From: Desulfoscipio geothermicus
Lineage (GTDB): Bacteria > Bacillota > Desulfotomaculia > Desulfotomaculales > Desulfallaceae
Assembly: GCA_016841205.1 (NCBI GenBank)
Contig: JAENZP010000003.1
Span: forward strand, 62,001 to 126,000
Length of the DNA: 64,000 nt
Reading direction: 5' to 3'
The notes beneath the pieces are model-generated. The model did no database searches. It saw only the letters and a program-made list of their open reading frames with translations, and had not been told where the DNA came from. Numbering within the stretch: position 1 is the first letter of the stretch; each line of letters begins with the position of its first letter. This document shows positions 15,102 to 22,527 of this stretch, one piece after another. Both the position numbers and the translations under genes were made by a program.

Positions 15102-15516
15102 CTTTGGGATGCTTCTGTATGGATTACTTGGGATAATAATGAATTTAATATAAAAAAACTCTGTACGCAGTTATTAATGGAAGCTGAAAAAGGAAATATA
15201 GAAATAGTAATAAGCGCTTTAACATATGTGGAATTTTGTCCCGGTAACGATCAAAATGATAAACTCCTTGATGATTATTTAAAGCGTTCATCATTTATTT
15301 TCGTGAATGTAAACAGAGTAATAGCGGCAACCGCAAGAAACTTAGTTAAAAAATACCAAGGGCTACGTGCGAGCTGACGCCATTCATATCGCAAGTACTA
15401 TATATGCAAAATCAGATATGCTTTTCTCATTTGATAAACATCATTTAAATAGAACAGATGATATTCTAGATATAAAAATATGTACGCCTAAATGGTTAGT
15501 TTTAACTTTCAGCTAA
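15102..15516 (+). pseudogene. PIN-domain nuclease toxin, broken
   Basis: The frame begins within the previous gene: LWDASVWITWDNNEFN (first acidic residue of PIN), ISALTYVEFC, DYLKRSSFIFVNVNRVIAAT, LVKKYQGLRAS, stop TGA at 15376. One base restores the frame to ADAIHIASTIYAKSDMLFSF / DKHHLNRTDD...CTPKWLVLTFS. The Asp of DAIHIA and of FSFD match the conserved PIN acidic sites. No start codon remains and a frameshift is near 15374, so it is inactive. Known PIN toxins are ribonucleases. Confidence 0.7.
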
Positions 15517-15729
15517 TTTTAATCTTTTACTCAAGTTAATTTAATAATTGGAAGCTAAAATATAATCATTGAGGATAATATTTACAAAAGCAAATAACCG
15601 GCTATCGCCCGGATTATATATAATTCAACCCCCATAATTGCATTGTTGTTTCCCTCTTTTCTTTTATTTACACCGATCCTTTCTTATCTTATACTCACCT
15701 TGAAATGGTGGGTATATTTTTTTACGGAT

Positions 15730-15846
15730 GTGCGCCGGGTTGTATATGGTATGGCCAAGCTCCTGGGGGACGTGAATGCCCTCCGGAACGGCACCATAGG
15801 CAAACATAATGTTCGGAGGGCAGTGAGGAAGGTAACAGGCAAGTAG
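15730..15846 (+). CDS. Basic small protein, paralogue 1 (N-terminally worn)
   Basis: Starting at GTG 15730: MRRVVYGMAKLLGDVNALRN, GTIGKHNVRRAVRKVTGK. It matches two other genes in this window (16298 and 18750) in the motif LLYGxAKLLGDVxAVxxGTxGK. The usual N-terminus (SISQTR) is missing and no ribosome site is seen, so this copy may be a truncated remnant. Function is unknown. Confidence 0.45.
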   Translation: MRRVVYGMAKLLGDVNALRNGTIGKHNVRRAVRKVTGK

Positions 15847-15906
15847 ATAATATTTATAAAAAATAATATTAAAGGGAGGTTATAGGGTATAAAAATCTTA
15901 AAATGG

Positions 15907-16251
15907 TTGGGTATTGGCTTTATTGGTGCTATATTCAGAGGTGGTAACAAAACAACGACTTCAAGTCCAGAAGATGAAGCATCAGATTTTGTAATCAGGG
16001 TTACCGGCACTGATGGTACTGAGTTTTTCGGTGCCTATATGACCGTTACAAATGATGGTAAATCTGTACCCAAGTATGTTTATGGGATAGTACCTACAAA
16101 GTATCCGATTGACGGAGATATAGTAAGTGTATCATTTCAGAAAAAAGGTAAAAGCGGAACATTGAAAGTTGAAATTTGCAAATGCAATGAAGTAGTAGCT
16201 GAAAGTGAAACTAAAATTGCCTATGGAGCTGTGAGTGCCTCATCCGTATAA
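15907..16251 (+). CDS. Small membrane-anchored beta-rich protein (MmpS-like fold?)
   Basis: TTG 15907 gives 114 residues beginning MGIGFIGAIFRGGNKTTTSS. The same frame extends back to ATA 15889 (IKILKWLGIGF), which is better spaced to GGGAGG at 15874-15879, so a non-canonical AUA start is possible. After a hydrophobic N-terminus comes a beta-rich domain: DFVIRVTGTDGTEFFGAYMT, VPTKYPIDGDIVSVSFQKKG, GTLKVEICKCNEVVAESET, AYGAVSASS. The pattern recalls MmpS-type transport accessory domains. Followed by a terminator; function inferred only by fold resemblance. Confidence 0.6.
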   Translation: MGIGFIGAIFRGGNKTTTSSPEDEASDFVIRVTGTDGTEFFGAYMTVTNDGKSVPKYVYGIVPTKYPIDGDIVSVSFQKKGKSGTLKVEICKCNEVVAESETKIAYGAVSASSV

Positions 16252-16256
16252 AACTT

Positions 16257-16286
16257 AGCCCAGCTTAATTGCTGGGATTATTTTTT
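16257..16286 (+). terminator. Terminator after the MmpS-like gene
   Basis: CCCAGC-TTAATT-GCTGGG followed by ATTATTTTTT. Confidence 0.8.
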
Positions 16287-16297
16287 GCCATGATAAT

Positions 16298-16459
16298 ATG
16301 GCCCGGAAGAAAGACTCGATAAGCCAAACCCGCAGCCTGCTGTATGGTGCAGCCAAGCTCCTGGGTGATGTTAACGCCGTCCGTAACGGTACCATAGGCA
16401 AGTGTATTGCCAGGAGAACCGGGGGAAAAGTGTCAGTGGTTAGGAACTTGCCAAACTAA
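16298..16459 (+). CDS. Basic small protein, paralogue 2
   Basis: ATG 16298: MARKKDSISQTRSLLYGAAK, LLGDVNAVRNGTIGKCIARR, TGGKVSVVRNLPN (53 residues). Shares SISQTRxLLYGxAKxLGDVxAV with 18750-18908 and the central part with 15730-15846. The C-terminus (VSVVRNLPN) differs from the LLRRLFK end of copy 3, which may reflect a late frameshift. Highly basic, perhaps nucleic-acid- or membrane-associated. No strong ribosome site directly upstream. Confidence 0.55.
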   Translation: MARKKDSISQTRSLLYGAAKLLGDVNAVRNGTIGKCIARRTGGKVSVVRNLPN

Positions 16460-16483
16460 TGAGTATTAACTGAATGTCATTTT

Positions 16484-16517
16484 TTCAGAGAGTTTTTAAG
16501 ACCCTCTGGCTTTTTAT
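16484..16517 (+). terminator. Hairpin with T tract
   Basis: CAGAG-AGTTTTTAAGACC-CTCTGG followed by CTTTTTAT. Confidence 0.6.
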
Positions 16518-16770
16518 ATCAATTAGCTAATATATGCATGTAGGGAGGAATTTAAAAATGATAATATTGTTAATTCCAAAGCAAATATATGTTATAAATG
16601 TGCAAATGGGTTGATTGATGTGACTGTGGGAACATGGATTCTTGACCCAGGGAGTCGTACAAAAGGCGCAAAAACTTAAACAAATACGCAATTAATATTA
16701 CCTTCATCACTAAGCTATATATACTTAATCAAGCATTTTAAGTGAATTATGTAAAATTCATTGTGGCCAT

Positions 16771-17033
16771 CGGTGGATTATTTCACCGGAATATTATGCA
16801 CTGTATCGCGAGGTGTTAAGCCTGTTTGAGAGGTGATCCTGTGACCCTGAAGAGCTTCACTCCGCTGTTGAACGAACAAAAGCTGAAATATATCAGGTAA
16901 AACACCAAATAGAAAAAATTCCAACCCTAAGGAGAAAAGCCGGCTACAATGCCGGTTAAAGGAGTTGCAGTATTTGCAATTGTGGCAGCTGGATCGATGT
17001 GGTTGGTGGGAAGATGATAAGCCGAAGGATTAG
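16771..17033 (+). pseudogene. Phage-like coiled-coil gene remnant
   Basis: A frame with stops reads RWIISPEYYALYREVLSLFE, R-stop, then CDPEELHSAVERTKAEIYQV, KHQIEKIPTLRRKAGYNAG-stop; a shifted frame then gives LQYLQLWQLDRCGWWEDDKP-KD before TAG at 17031. The protein-like amphipathic helices indicate a decayed small gene of the accessory region. No family recognised. Confidence 0.35.
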
Positions 17034-17107
17034 GAAACAAGAACATTTCAATAACGGAATTTTGTACTATACTACAATAGAAGGAATTAATTGGTTGTAA
17101 TGCTACA

Positions 17108-17205
17108 TTAGAGTCTATCTTGTAGTAGGTATCCGTCAATTGCCTTCCTGATTATCTCCGCAATACTGATATCTGCACAGTCCCGCCATAAGGCCATTGC
17201 CAGGC
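17108..17205 (-). pseudogene. Ribbon-helix-helix protein remnant
   Basis: The minus strand reads ALWRDCADISIAEIIRKAID, GYLLQDRL, stop. The piece ISIAEIIRKAIDGYL parallels ISVAETIRQAIDVYL in the intact RHH gene at 18602, so this is the C-terminal half of a lost paralogue. Confidence 0.5.
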
Positions 17206-17224
17206 AAAAGGTAGACATTACAAA

Positions 17225-17421
17225 TTAAACTAAGGCACTCTCCAATCCCGAATCAGAAACAAAAATAGCGGTGTTAGGGATAATTTCAATCAATTCAAGT
17301 ACCTCTTCAAAACTCTTTGGCATCCCAACAATGGTAATATCCGCTGCCCGAGAAACAATTATCTTTTTAAATTCTCCCTGGATAATTTTAATCTCTGTAT
17401 GAACGGGTAACCGAGCTTTGT
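17225..17421 (-). pseudogene. Unidentified protein fragment
   Basis: The minus strand has a 65-codon open stretch: DKARLPVHTEIKIIQGEFKK, IIVSRAADITIVGMPKSFEE, VLELIEIIPNTAIFVSDSG, ESALV, stop. The alternating hydrophobic pattern is protein-like. There is no start codon with a ribosome site; it is perhaps the C-terminus of a deleted gene. No family assigned. Confidence 0.35.
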
Positions 17422-17529
17422 CTTTAAATAATTTCTTTCAGCATATCGACACATGTGAAGTTACATGTAAGAATAGAACGGAAGACAATTAAAAAAGCAC
17501 CGTTCCAAAGCCATACCCCCAAAACAAAC

Positions 17530-17572
17530 AGCCCCCGGCCTGGCCATACACGGCCATCATCAACCGGGGGCT
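17530..17572. repeat. GC hairpin repeat, copy 1
   Basis: AGCCCCCGG ... CCGGGGGCT with an inner GGCC/GGCC stem. Preceded by AAAACAAAC; not followed by a T tract. Similar hairpins at 17801 and 18219. Confidence 0.7.
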
Positions 17573-17742
17573 ATGTTAATAGGAGGAAAGTGTGGGTTAT
17601 AACATTATACTCTGTGCCAAGGGAATTGTTACAAAAATAGCTTATTTTGGATACGGATTCCACTAAAGGGCTTGATTTTAACACTATCATTTGTTAAAAT
17701 ATGGATATGTTATATGAATCCATATGAACCTCCTCTTCCTAA

Positions 17743-17776
17743 ACACCTGGCGACAACCCGGGTGGTCTTTTCTTTT
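17743..17776 (+). terminator. Terminator-like hairpin
   Basis: ACACCTGG-CGACAA-CCCGGGTGGT followed by CTTTTCTTTT. No intact gene directly upstream. Confidence 0.6.
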
Positions 17777-17800
17777 ATAGGTTTACTTCTCAAAACGAAC

Positions 17801-17834
17801 AGCCCCCGGTCAATATTACGTCGAACGAGGGGCC
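17801..17834. repeat. GC hairpin repeat, copy 2
   Basis: CAAAACGAACAGCCCCCGG followed by a degraded right arm (GAGGGGCCGTG). Same leader and left arm as copy 1. Confidence 0.6.
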
Positions 17835-17915
17835 GTGAAAAACAGTGTATTATTTGAAGAGAAGTCTTAATGGGGTAAGGTTAATTATGTCCAGTACTCC
17901 AAGTATTTATGCAAA

Positions 17916-17942
17916 ACAAAACGCTCCTTTCGGAGCGTTTTA
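17916..17942. terminator. Terminator of the YjcZ-like gene (minus strand)
   Basis: AAAACGCTCC-TTTC-GGAGCGTTTT, symmetric with A and T tracts on both sides, 9 nt beyond the minus-strand stop codon. Confidence 0.85.
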
Positions 17943-17950
17943 CGTGAGAC

Positions 17951-18088
17951 TTACTTTTCTACGCTGCATACTCCTCCGCAGAATCCCATAGTGCCAAACA
18001 CCAGCAAGATGAGAATCAGGAAGAGAATGAAACTGCCACTTCCGCAACCGCCGCCAACTCCTCCGCCACATCCAGTACCAAAACCCAT
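17951..18088 (-). CDS. YjcZ-like glycine-rich small sporulation protein
   Basis: ATG at 18088 (minus) with AAAGGAGGAAC upstream. The 45-residue product MGFGTGCGGGVGGGCGSGSF is followed by the hydrophobic span ILFLILILLVFGTMGF and a short Cys-containing tail CGGVCSVEK. A Gly-rich head followed by one membrane span is the pattern of YjcZ/SscA-type spore proteins; the four cysteines are unusual for that group. It has its own ribosome site and terminator. Confidence 0.7.
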   Translation of the reverse strand: MGFGTGCGGGVGGGCGSGSFILFLILILLVFGTMGFCGGVCSVEK

Positions 18089-18218
18089 TATTATGTTCCT
18101 CCTTTCTTAAGATTTTTTCTTTTACCTCTGTATACTACGCGCGTATTGAGGAAGATGTTACCGCGGTGGTTAAATGGTAGATGTATAGAGATTATTTTGG
18201 CATTGCCCCTAAACGCAA

Positions 18219-18251
18219 AGCCCCCGGTTCGGCGTATATCGATAGGGGGCT
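18219..18251. repeat. GC hairpin repeat, copy 3
   Basis: AAACGCAAAGCCCCCGGTTC ... GATAGGGGGCTGTG. Same left arm AGCCCCCGG and leader as the copies at 17530 and 17801. Confidence 0.65.
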
Positions 18252-18407
18252 GTGCAAACAGCACAATTATAGGAAGATGAGTCTAGTGGAGTTTCAGAGC
18301 TTTCCCTGAACTCTATATGGGTTTATTTATTTTGAAAAAAATTTACCAAAAGGTATTTACATTATTACTTCATTGGCGTTATACAGAAAGGGGGGGGGTG
18401 CAAAGGC

Positions 18408-18605
18408 ATGGACTTTACTAAAAATATGAAATGGTTAAGGAAATTAAACCCTGATTTGCTCTTTATATTGTTTGTAATTGCCTACCTGCTTACTCGTCAA
18501 TGGCCGTATGGTGGGACGATGCAGACAGTTGCTGACGTATCTATTGCAGTGGCTATAGTGCGATTGGCAGTTAAATTCTATATTGGAAAGAAACCAAGAA
18601 ATTGA
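18408..18605 (+). CDS. Small two-span membrane protein
   Basis: ATG 18408 with a G-rich ribosome site (GGGGGGGTG). 65 residues: MDFTKNMKWLRKLNPDLLFI, LFVIAYLLTRQWPYGGTMQT, VADVSIAVAIVRLAVKFYIG, KKPRN. Two membrane spans with a basic start and tail. A likely distant relative of 13304-13462. Its stop overlaps the TTG start of the RHH gene, so the two are coupled. Confidence 0.6.
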   Translation: MDFTKNMKWLRKLNPDLLFILFVIAYLLTRQWPYGGTMQTVADVSIAVAIVRLAVKFYIGKKPRN

Positions 18606-18739
18606 TACACATAAACGTCCAGGTGACAGAGGAACAGGATTACCATCTCCGGAAAATCGCGTATGAAGAACGGATCAGCGTTGCAGAGACAATTCGGCAG
18701 GCGATTGACGTGTATCTGGCCACAAGAAAGGAAGGTTAA
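18602..18739 (+). CDS. Ribbon-helix-helix (CopG/Arc-type) DNA-binding protein
   Basis: TTG 18602 overlaps the preceding stop codon. The 45-residue product MIHINVQVTEEQDYHLRKIA, YEERISVAETIRQAIDVYLA, TRKEG has the RHH plan: a beta strand INVQVTEEQ, helix A, the turn ISVAE, and helix B TIRQAIDVYL. Such proteins act as dimeric repressors, often for plasmid, phage or toxin-antitoxin genes. A partial paralogue is at 17108-17205. Confidence 0.75.
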   Translation: MIHINVQVTEEQDYHLRKIAYEERISVAETIRQAIDVYLATRKEG

Positions 18740-18749
18740 ATATACAAAA

Positions 18750-18908
18750 ATGAAAGACCCTATAAGTCAAACCCGTAGACTGCTGTATGGCCTGGCTAAA
18801 ATCCTGGGGGATGTTTCAGCCGTTCAGAGGGGCACCGTAGGCAAGCGTATTGCCAGAAGGGCTGCCGGGAAGGCGGCGGGCGGGTTGTTGAGGAGGTTGT
18901 TTAAATGA
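18750..18908 (+). CDS. Basic small protein, paralogue 3 (complete)
   Basis: ATG 18750; AGGAAGG lies 14 nt upstream. 52 residues: MKDPISQTRRLLYGLAKILG, DVSAVQRGTVGKRIARRAAG, KAAGGLLRRLFK. The most complete of three copies in this window (15730, 16298). A net charge above +10 and a Gly/Ala/Arg-rich tail suggest binding to nucleic acid or membranes. It ends an apparent three-gene unit (two-span protein, RHH regulator, basic protein). No known function. Confidence 0.65.
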   Translation: MKDPISQTRRLLYGLAKILGDVSAVQRGTVGKRIARRAAGKAAGGLLRRLFK

Positions 18909-18911
18909 GAT

Positions 18912-18943
18912 AGGCCTGGCAAGTGTGCCGGGCTTTATTTTCT
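18912..18943 (+). terminator. Terminator after the basic-protein gene
   Basis: GCCTGGCA-AGTG-TGCCGGGC followed by TTTATTTTC. Confidence 0.75.
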
Positions 18944-19106
18944 ATTTATATTATCGAGATTAGTTCAGTAAATGAAACTGGTTGGAAATAATATATAATA
19001 GAAGGAAATGGACTAATAAAAATAAACTGTTGGATAAAATGTTGGATAGAGGCCATCAAGCATAAAAACAAAAAGACTCCCGAATCCTCGAAAGCCTTAT
19101 CACTAC

Positions 19107-19205
19107 TGGCGGGAGTGTGTGAGAATCGAACTCACCAGGGACGGGATCGCCGCCCCACTAACTGGTTTTGAAGACCAGGGGCACCACCAGGCACCATCCA
19201 CCCCC
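19107..19205 (-). tRNA. selC: tRNA-Sec (anticodon TCA)
   Basis: On the minus strand 19205 to 19107 folds as a selenocysteine tRNA. The anticodon arm CTGGT-CTTCAAA-ACCAG places TCA in the loop. The D stem GGTGCC-TGGT-GGTGCC is six pairs including two G-U, the long extra arm TAGTGGGGCGGCGATCCCGTCCCT is present, and the T arm GTGAG-TTCGATT-CTCAC and CCA end are encoded. The acceptor pairs GGGGGTG with CACTCCC (one wobble). The 99-nt length is typical of bacterial tRNA-Sec. It fits with a UGA-containing mvhD in this window. Confidence 0.93.
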
Positions 19206-19455
19206 ATATACATTTTTGCGACAATAAACATTATAACAAAGATATTTTAATTAAACAAGTTTACACATAAACAATTCTCATTGCTTTTACTAGTAAAATA
19301 TAATAATCTATTATAGTGGTTTAATGTGGTGCATGGCTTGTTTAAATGCCAGCTTAAATTCGACAAAGCAGGGAAATTATCCTACATTGTCGAAGAGTAT
19401 CACATGTGCATTCAATATAGCCTTCTTTCACAAATAAGTAGGAGATAAAAACTTT
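19206..19455. other. AT-rich intergenic region between selC and the prenyl synthase
   Basis: Divergent spacer that must hold the promoters for the minus-strand tRNA-Sec and the plus-strand haem cluster. A TATAAT-like hexamer is at about 19298, but no well-spaced -35 could be assigned. Confidence 0.3.
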
Positions 19456-20421
19456 ATGATATTTGATTTCTTCAGCGAAATTAAAAATGAATTAAGTGTT
19501 GTGGAAGATGAGCTAATCAAAACCGTTCGTTCTTCCGATCCGTTATTAACGGAAACAGCTACGCACTTGATCAAGGCGGGCGGCAAGCGCCTGCGGCCTG
19601 CATTTTGTTTATTAGGCGGCAAGTTTGCTAACTTTGATCTGGACAAAATAGTCTCTCTGGCTGTGGCTCTGGAGTTAATTCACATGGCCTCCCTGGTGCA
19701 CGATGATGTAGTGGACGCGTCATTGACCAGAAGAGGCAGGCCTACAGTTAAGGCCCAATGGGGAAATCGAATTTCCACCCATATTGGCGATTATTTATTG
19801 GGCAAGTCATTAATACTAATTTCTCGCTATAAGGAACCACTGATTCCTAAGGTGCTGGCTGAAACCAGCGTTAGAATGAGCGAAGGAGAAATACTCCAGA
19901 TTTCCACCATCTATGATACTAACCAAAATATCAAGGATTATTTTTATCGCATCAACAGGAAAACCGCCTTGTTGATTTCCGCCTCCTGCCAGCTGGGGGC
20001 AGTGGCTTGCGGTGCTCCGCGGCAATTGCACCAAACCCTGCGGCGATTCGGCCATTATATTGGTATGGCCTTTCAAATTACCGACGATATTCTTGACATG
20101 ACCGCCGAGCAGACCAAATTAGGTAAACCGGTGGGCGGTGATTTAAAACAGGGTATTATCACTCTACCGACAATTTATGCATTAAGAAAAAGCAGTGCTC
20201 GAGACCGACTGCTTGAAATTATAAGCAAACCTGATAAAAATGAACAGGAAGTTTGCGAAGCTATTGACCTGATCACCCGGTGCGGTGGCATTGATTATTC
20301 AGCCAGTTTAGCCACCCAGTATATAAATAAAGCTAAAAAGGAATTGCCCGGGTTACCTGATGTGCCCGTAAAAAAGACCTTGCAAATTATTGCCGAATTT
20401 ATTGGTATTAGGAATTTTTAG
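19456..20421 (+). CDS. hepT: Polyprenyl diphosphate synthase (heptaprenyl type)
   Basis: Trans-acting all-E prenyl diphosphate synthase: condenses isopentenyl diphosphate onto an allylic diphosphate to give a C35-type side chain, mainly for menaquinone. ATG 19456 with AGGAGA upstream. 321 residues; GGKRLRPAFCLLGG, the first Asp-rich motif LVHDDVVDASLTRRGRPT (DDxxD) and the second QITDDILDMTAEQTKLGKPV (DDILD) with GGDLKQG are all present. The ubiA/menG neighbours often seen are absent; instead it leads the haem genes, as in several Desulfotomaculum-type genomes. Chain length cannot be set by eye. Confidence 0.92.
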   Translation: MIFDFFSEIKNELSVVEDELIKTVRSSDPLLTETATHLIKAGGKRLRPAFCLLGGKFANFDLDKIVSLAVALELIHMASLVHDDVVDASLTRRGRPTVKAQWGNRISTHIGDYLLGKSLILISRYKEPLIPKVLAETSVRMSEGEILQISTIYDTNQNIKDYFYRINRKTALLISASCQLGAVACGAPRQLHQTLRRFGHYIGMAFQITDDILDMTAEQTKLGKPVGGDLKQGIITLPTIYALRKSSARDRLLEIISKPDKNEQEVCEAIDLITRCGGIDYSASLATQYINKAKKELPGLPDVPVKKTLQIIAEFIGIRNF

Positions 20422-20479
20422 CGCTGACGGGTATTATAGCAAGATGTTTGTGTAAAAAGCTCACTTGGAGCTGATATGC

Positions 20480-21124
20480 TTGGAACTTTACCCCATATTT
20501 CTCAGTCTTAAAGATAAAAAGTGCCTGGTGGTGGGCGGCGGCAAGGTAGCCGAACGCAAGGTGAAAGCCCTGGCCCGCTGCGGTGCCAAAATCCATCTCA
20601 TTAGTCCCCAATTAACTATTGCTCTGCAAAATATGGCAGAGCGCGGGTTGATATTGTATCGCTGTGGTTATTACCAAACCGGCGATTTAGAGAATACTTT
20701 CCTGGTAATTAGCGCTACGAACAATGATGCCGTCAACCACGCCGTGGCTGGCGATTGCATGAAACGCAATATCATGGTTAATGTAGTGGATGACCCACCC
20801 CGGTGCAATTTTTTTGTACCTTCCGTGGTGCACAGGGGATCGCTAAAGCTAGCCATTTCCACAGGCGGCAGAAGTCCCCGACTGGCTAAAATTATCCGCC
20901 GAAAACTTGAGCAGGAATTCGGGCCGGCATTTACCGAATTTAACGATTTTCTAGGCACAGTGCGCAGGCAGGTACAAGAGCAGGTAGTGGATCCTGTCCG
21001 GCGTGAACAGATTTTGATGAATTTAGTGGATGAAACTACATATACTTTGGTCAAGCAAGGGGATTTAGAGCAGGCAAAGGAGCGGGTAGTCAATGTTTGT
21101 CATTTCGATCGGTGTCAATCATAA
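20480..21124 (+). CDS. Precorrin-2 dehydrogenase / sirohydrochlorin ferrochelatase-type
   Basis: Met8p/CysG N-terminal type protein: oxidises precorrin-2 to sirohydrochlorin with NAD+, and in bifunctional members inserts Fe2+ to give siroheme. TTG 20480 is chosen (MELYPIFLSLKDKKCLVVGG) because TTGGAG lies 9 nt before it; an upstream TTG at 20465 has no ribosome site. 214 residues with NAD-binding GGGKVAERKVKALARCG, DDPPRCNFFVPSVVHRGSLK and STGGRSPRLAKIIRRKLEQE. No separate CbiK/SirB chelatase is visible, so this enzyme may supply siroheme for the Ahb steps (inference). It overlaps hemA by 32 nt. Confidence 0.9.
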   Translation: MELYPIFLSLKDKKCLVVGGGKVAERKVKALARCGAKIHLISPQLTIALQNMAERGLILYRCGYYQTGDLENTFLVISATNNDAVNHAVAGDCMKRNIMVNVVDDPPRCNFFVPSVVHRGSLKLAISTGGRSPRLAKIIRRKLEQEFGPAFTEFNDFLGTVRRQVQEQVVDPVRREQILMNLVDETTYTLVKQGDLEQAKERVVNVCHFDRCQS

Positions 21125-22436
21125 AACTGCTCCGGTGGAAATCAGGGAAAAGCTGTCTTTTTCGGATAATGCATTGCCGGATGCTTTGGCCAGGCTGCTT
21201 GACCACCCGCTGATTCTGGGTTGCGTGATTATTTCCACCTGCAACCGTACTGAAATATACGCCCATGTCAGCGATGTCGAAAACGGTATTGAAACTATTC
21301 GAATTTTTTTGCAGCATAAATCTGGCGTAGAACCGGCCATGATTAAAAAATATACCTATGCTTTTGCACAGCATAAAACCGCCCGGCAGCTTTTCCGAGT
21401 GGCAGCAGGTCTGGATTCCATGCTGCTGGGGGAAACCCAGATTCTGGGTCAGATTAGAACGGCCTACCAGCTAGCTCAAAAATATAACACCACCGATAAG
21501 GTAATCAATACTTTATTTAAATATGCCATTACGGTAGGCAAGCGTGCCCGTACGGAAACGGGCATCGATCAGCATGCCGTTTCTATCAGCTATGCCGCAA
21601 TAGAACTGGCCAAGCAAATTTTTCAGGACCTTACCGGCCGCTCGGTGCTAATTATCGGTGCCGGTAAAATGAGTGAATTAACCGCCAAACACCTGGTAGC
21701 CAACGGCGTTTCCGGGGTCATCGTTTCCAACCGTTCTTACAACCGGGCCGAATACCTTGCCCGCCAGTTCGGTGGCCGGGCTGTCAAGTTCAATGAACTG
21801 CATCATTATCTAGAGTCATCCGACATAGTGATCAGTTGCACCGCCGCCACTCACTATGTGGTAAGGGCACCGGAGGTACGGAAGATATTAACCCAAAAAA
21901 CCGATAAAAATATCATGTTCATTGATATTGCTGTACCCCGGGATATTGACCCTGCTATTGGCGGTCTATCCGGTGTTAGACTTTACGATATTGATGATTT
22001 GCAAAATGTGGTAGATAATAACCTTATGGAACGCAAACGGGCCGCTATCCTGGCGGACGTTATTATAGAGGAAATGGTGGAGGAGTTTGCTCGCTGGCAG
22101 GGGGAACAGTATGTTATTCCTACCATAACTGCACTAAAAAGACACGGTGAGTCAATTAAACAGCGGGAGCTGGCCCGGGCCCTGGGTAGATTAGGTAATC
22201 CCTCCGAACATGATCGCAGGGTAATCGGGTCATTGGCCAACACTATTATTAATCAACTGCTGCACACTCCCATTACCAAATTAAAAGAATACGCCCTTAC
22301 CAAGCAGGGCCCGAATTATCAAGAGGCATTGAAAAAATTATTCTGTCTGGATGATTTGGATGCACCGGTCGGGCAGCCTGATGACCAGCAACCGGTGAAA
22401 GAAAGCAAGCAAACCCGGGCCTCGGGCCGGCATTAG
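21093..22436 (+). CDS. hemA: Glutamyl-tRNA reductase
   Basis: NADPH-dependent reduction of glutamyl-tRNA to glutamate-1-semialdehyde, the first committed tetrapyrrole step. ATG 21093 (MFVISIGVNHKTAPVEIREK) with AAAGGAG 11 nt upstream, inside the end of the previous gene. 447 residues: N-terminal catalytic domain with the active Cys in ISTCNRTEIYA, LLGETQILGQ, NADPH domain VLIIGAGKMSELTAKHL, and a C-terminal dimerisation domain (HTPITKLKEYA). The final ~30 residues (after LFCLDD) are a variable tail. No T-box or haem-regulatory motif was recognised. Confidence 0.96.
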   Translation: MFVISIGVNHKTAPVEIREKLSFSDNALPDALARLLDHPLILGCVIISTCNRTEIYAHVSDVENGIETIRIFLQHKSGVEPAMIKKYTYAFAQHKTARQLFRVAAGLDSMLLGETQILGQIRTAYQLAQKYNTTDKVINTLFKYAITVGKRARTETGIDQHAVSISYAAIELAKQIFQDLTGRSVLIIGAGKMSELTAKHLVANGVSGVIVSNRSYNRAEYLARQFGGRAVKFNELHHYLESSDIVISCTAATHYVVRAPEVRKILTQKTDKNIMFIDIAVPRDIDPAIGGLSGVRLYDIDDLQNVVDNNLMERKRAAILADVIIEEMVEEFARWQGEQYVIPTITALKRHGESIKQRELARALGRLGNPSEHDRRVIGSLANTIINQLLHTPITKLKEYALTKQGPNYQEALKKLFCLDDLDAPVGQPDDQQPVKESKQTRASGRH

Positions 22437-22458
22437 TACTAATAGACAATATAGGTAT

Positions 22459-22497
22459 CGGGTGGGGGCGTAACAAAAGGCCACACCCGAAATTTTT
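22459..22497 (+). terminator. Hairpin between hemA and hemC
   Basis: CGGGTGGGGGC-GTAACAAAAG-GCCACACCCG followed by AAATTTTT. It may be a partial terminator that sets different hemA and downstream levels. Confidence 0.55.
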
Positions 22498-22527
22498 AAG
22501 GCAAGTATGAGCATATTGGAGGCCATA

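Noticed and set aside
17455-17857. Two 61-codon frames containing GC hairpins
   Set aside because: They span the hairpin repeats and a terminator, lack ribosome sites and read as Pro/Arg/Thr-rich noise.
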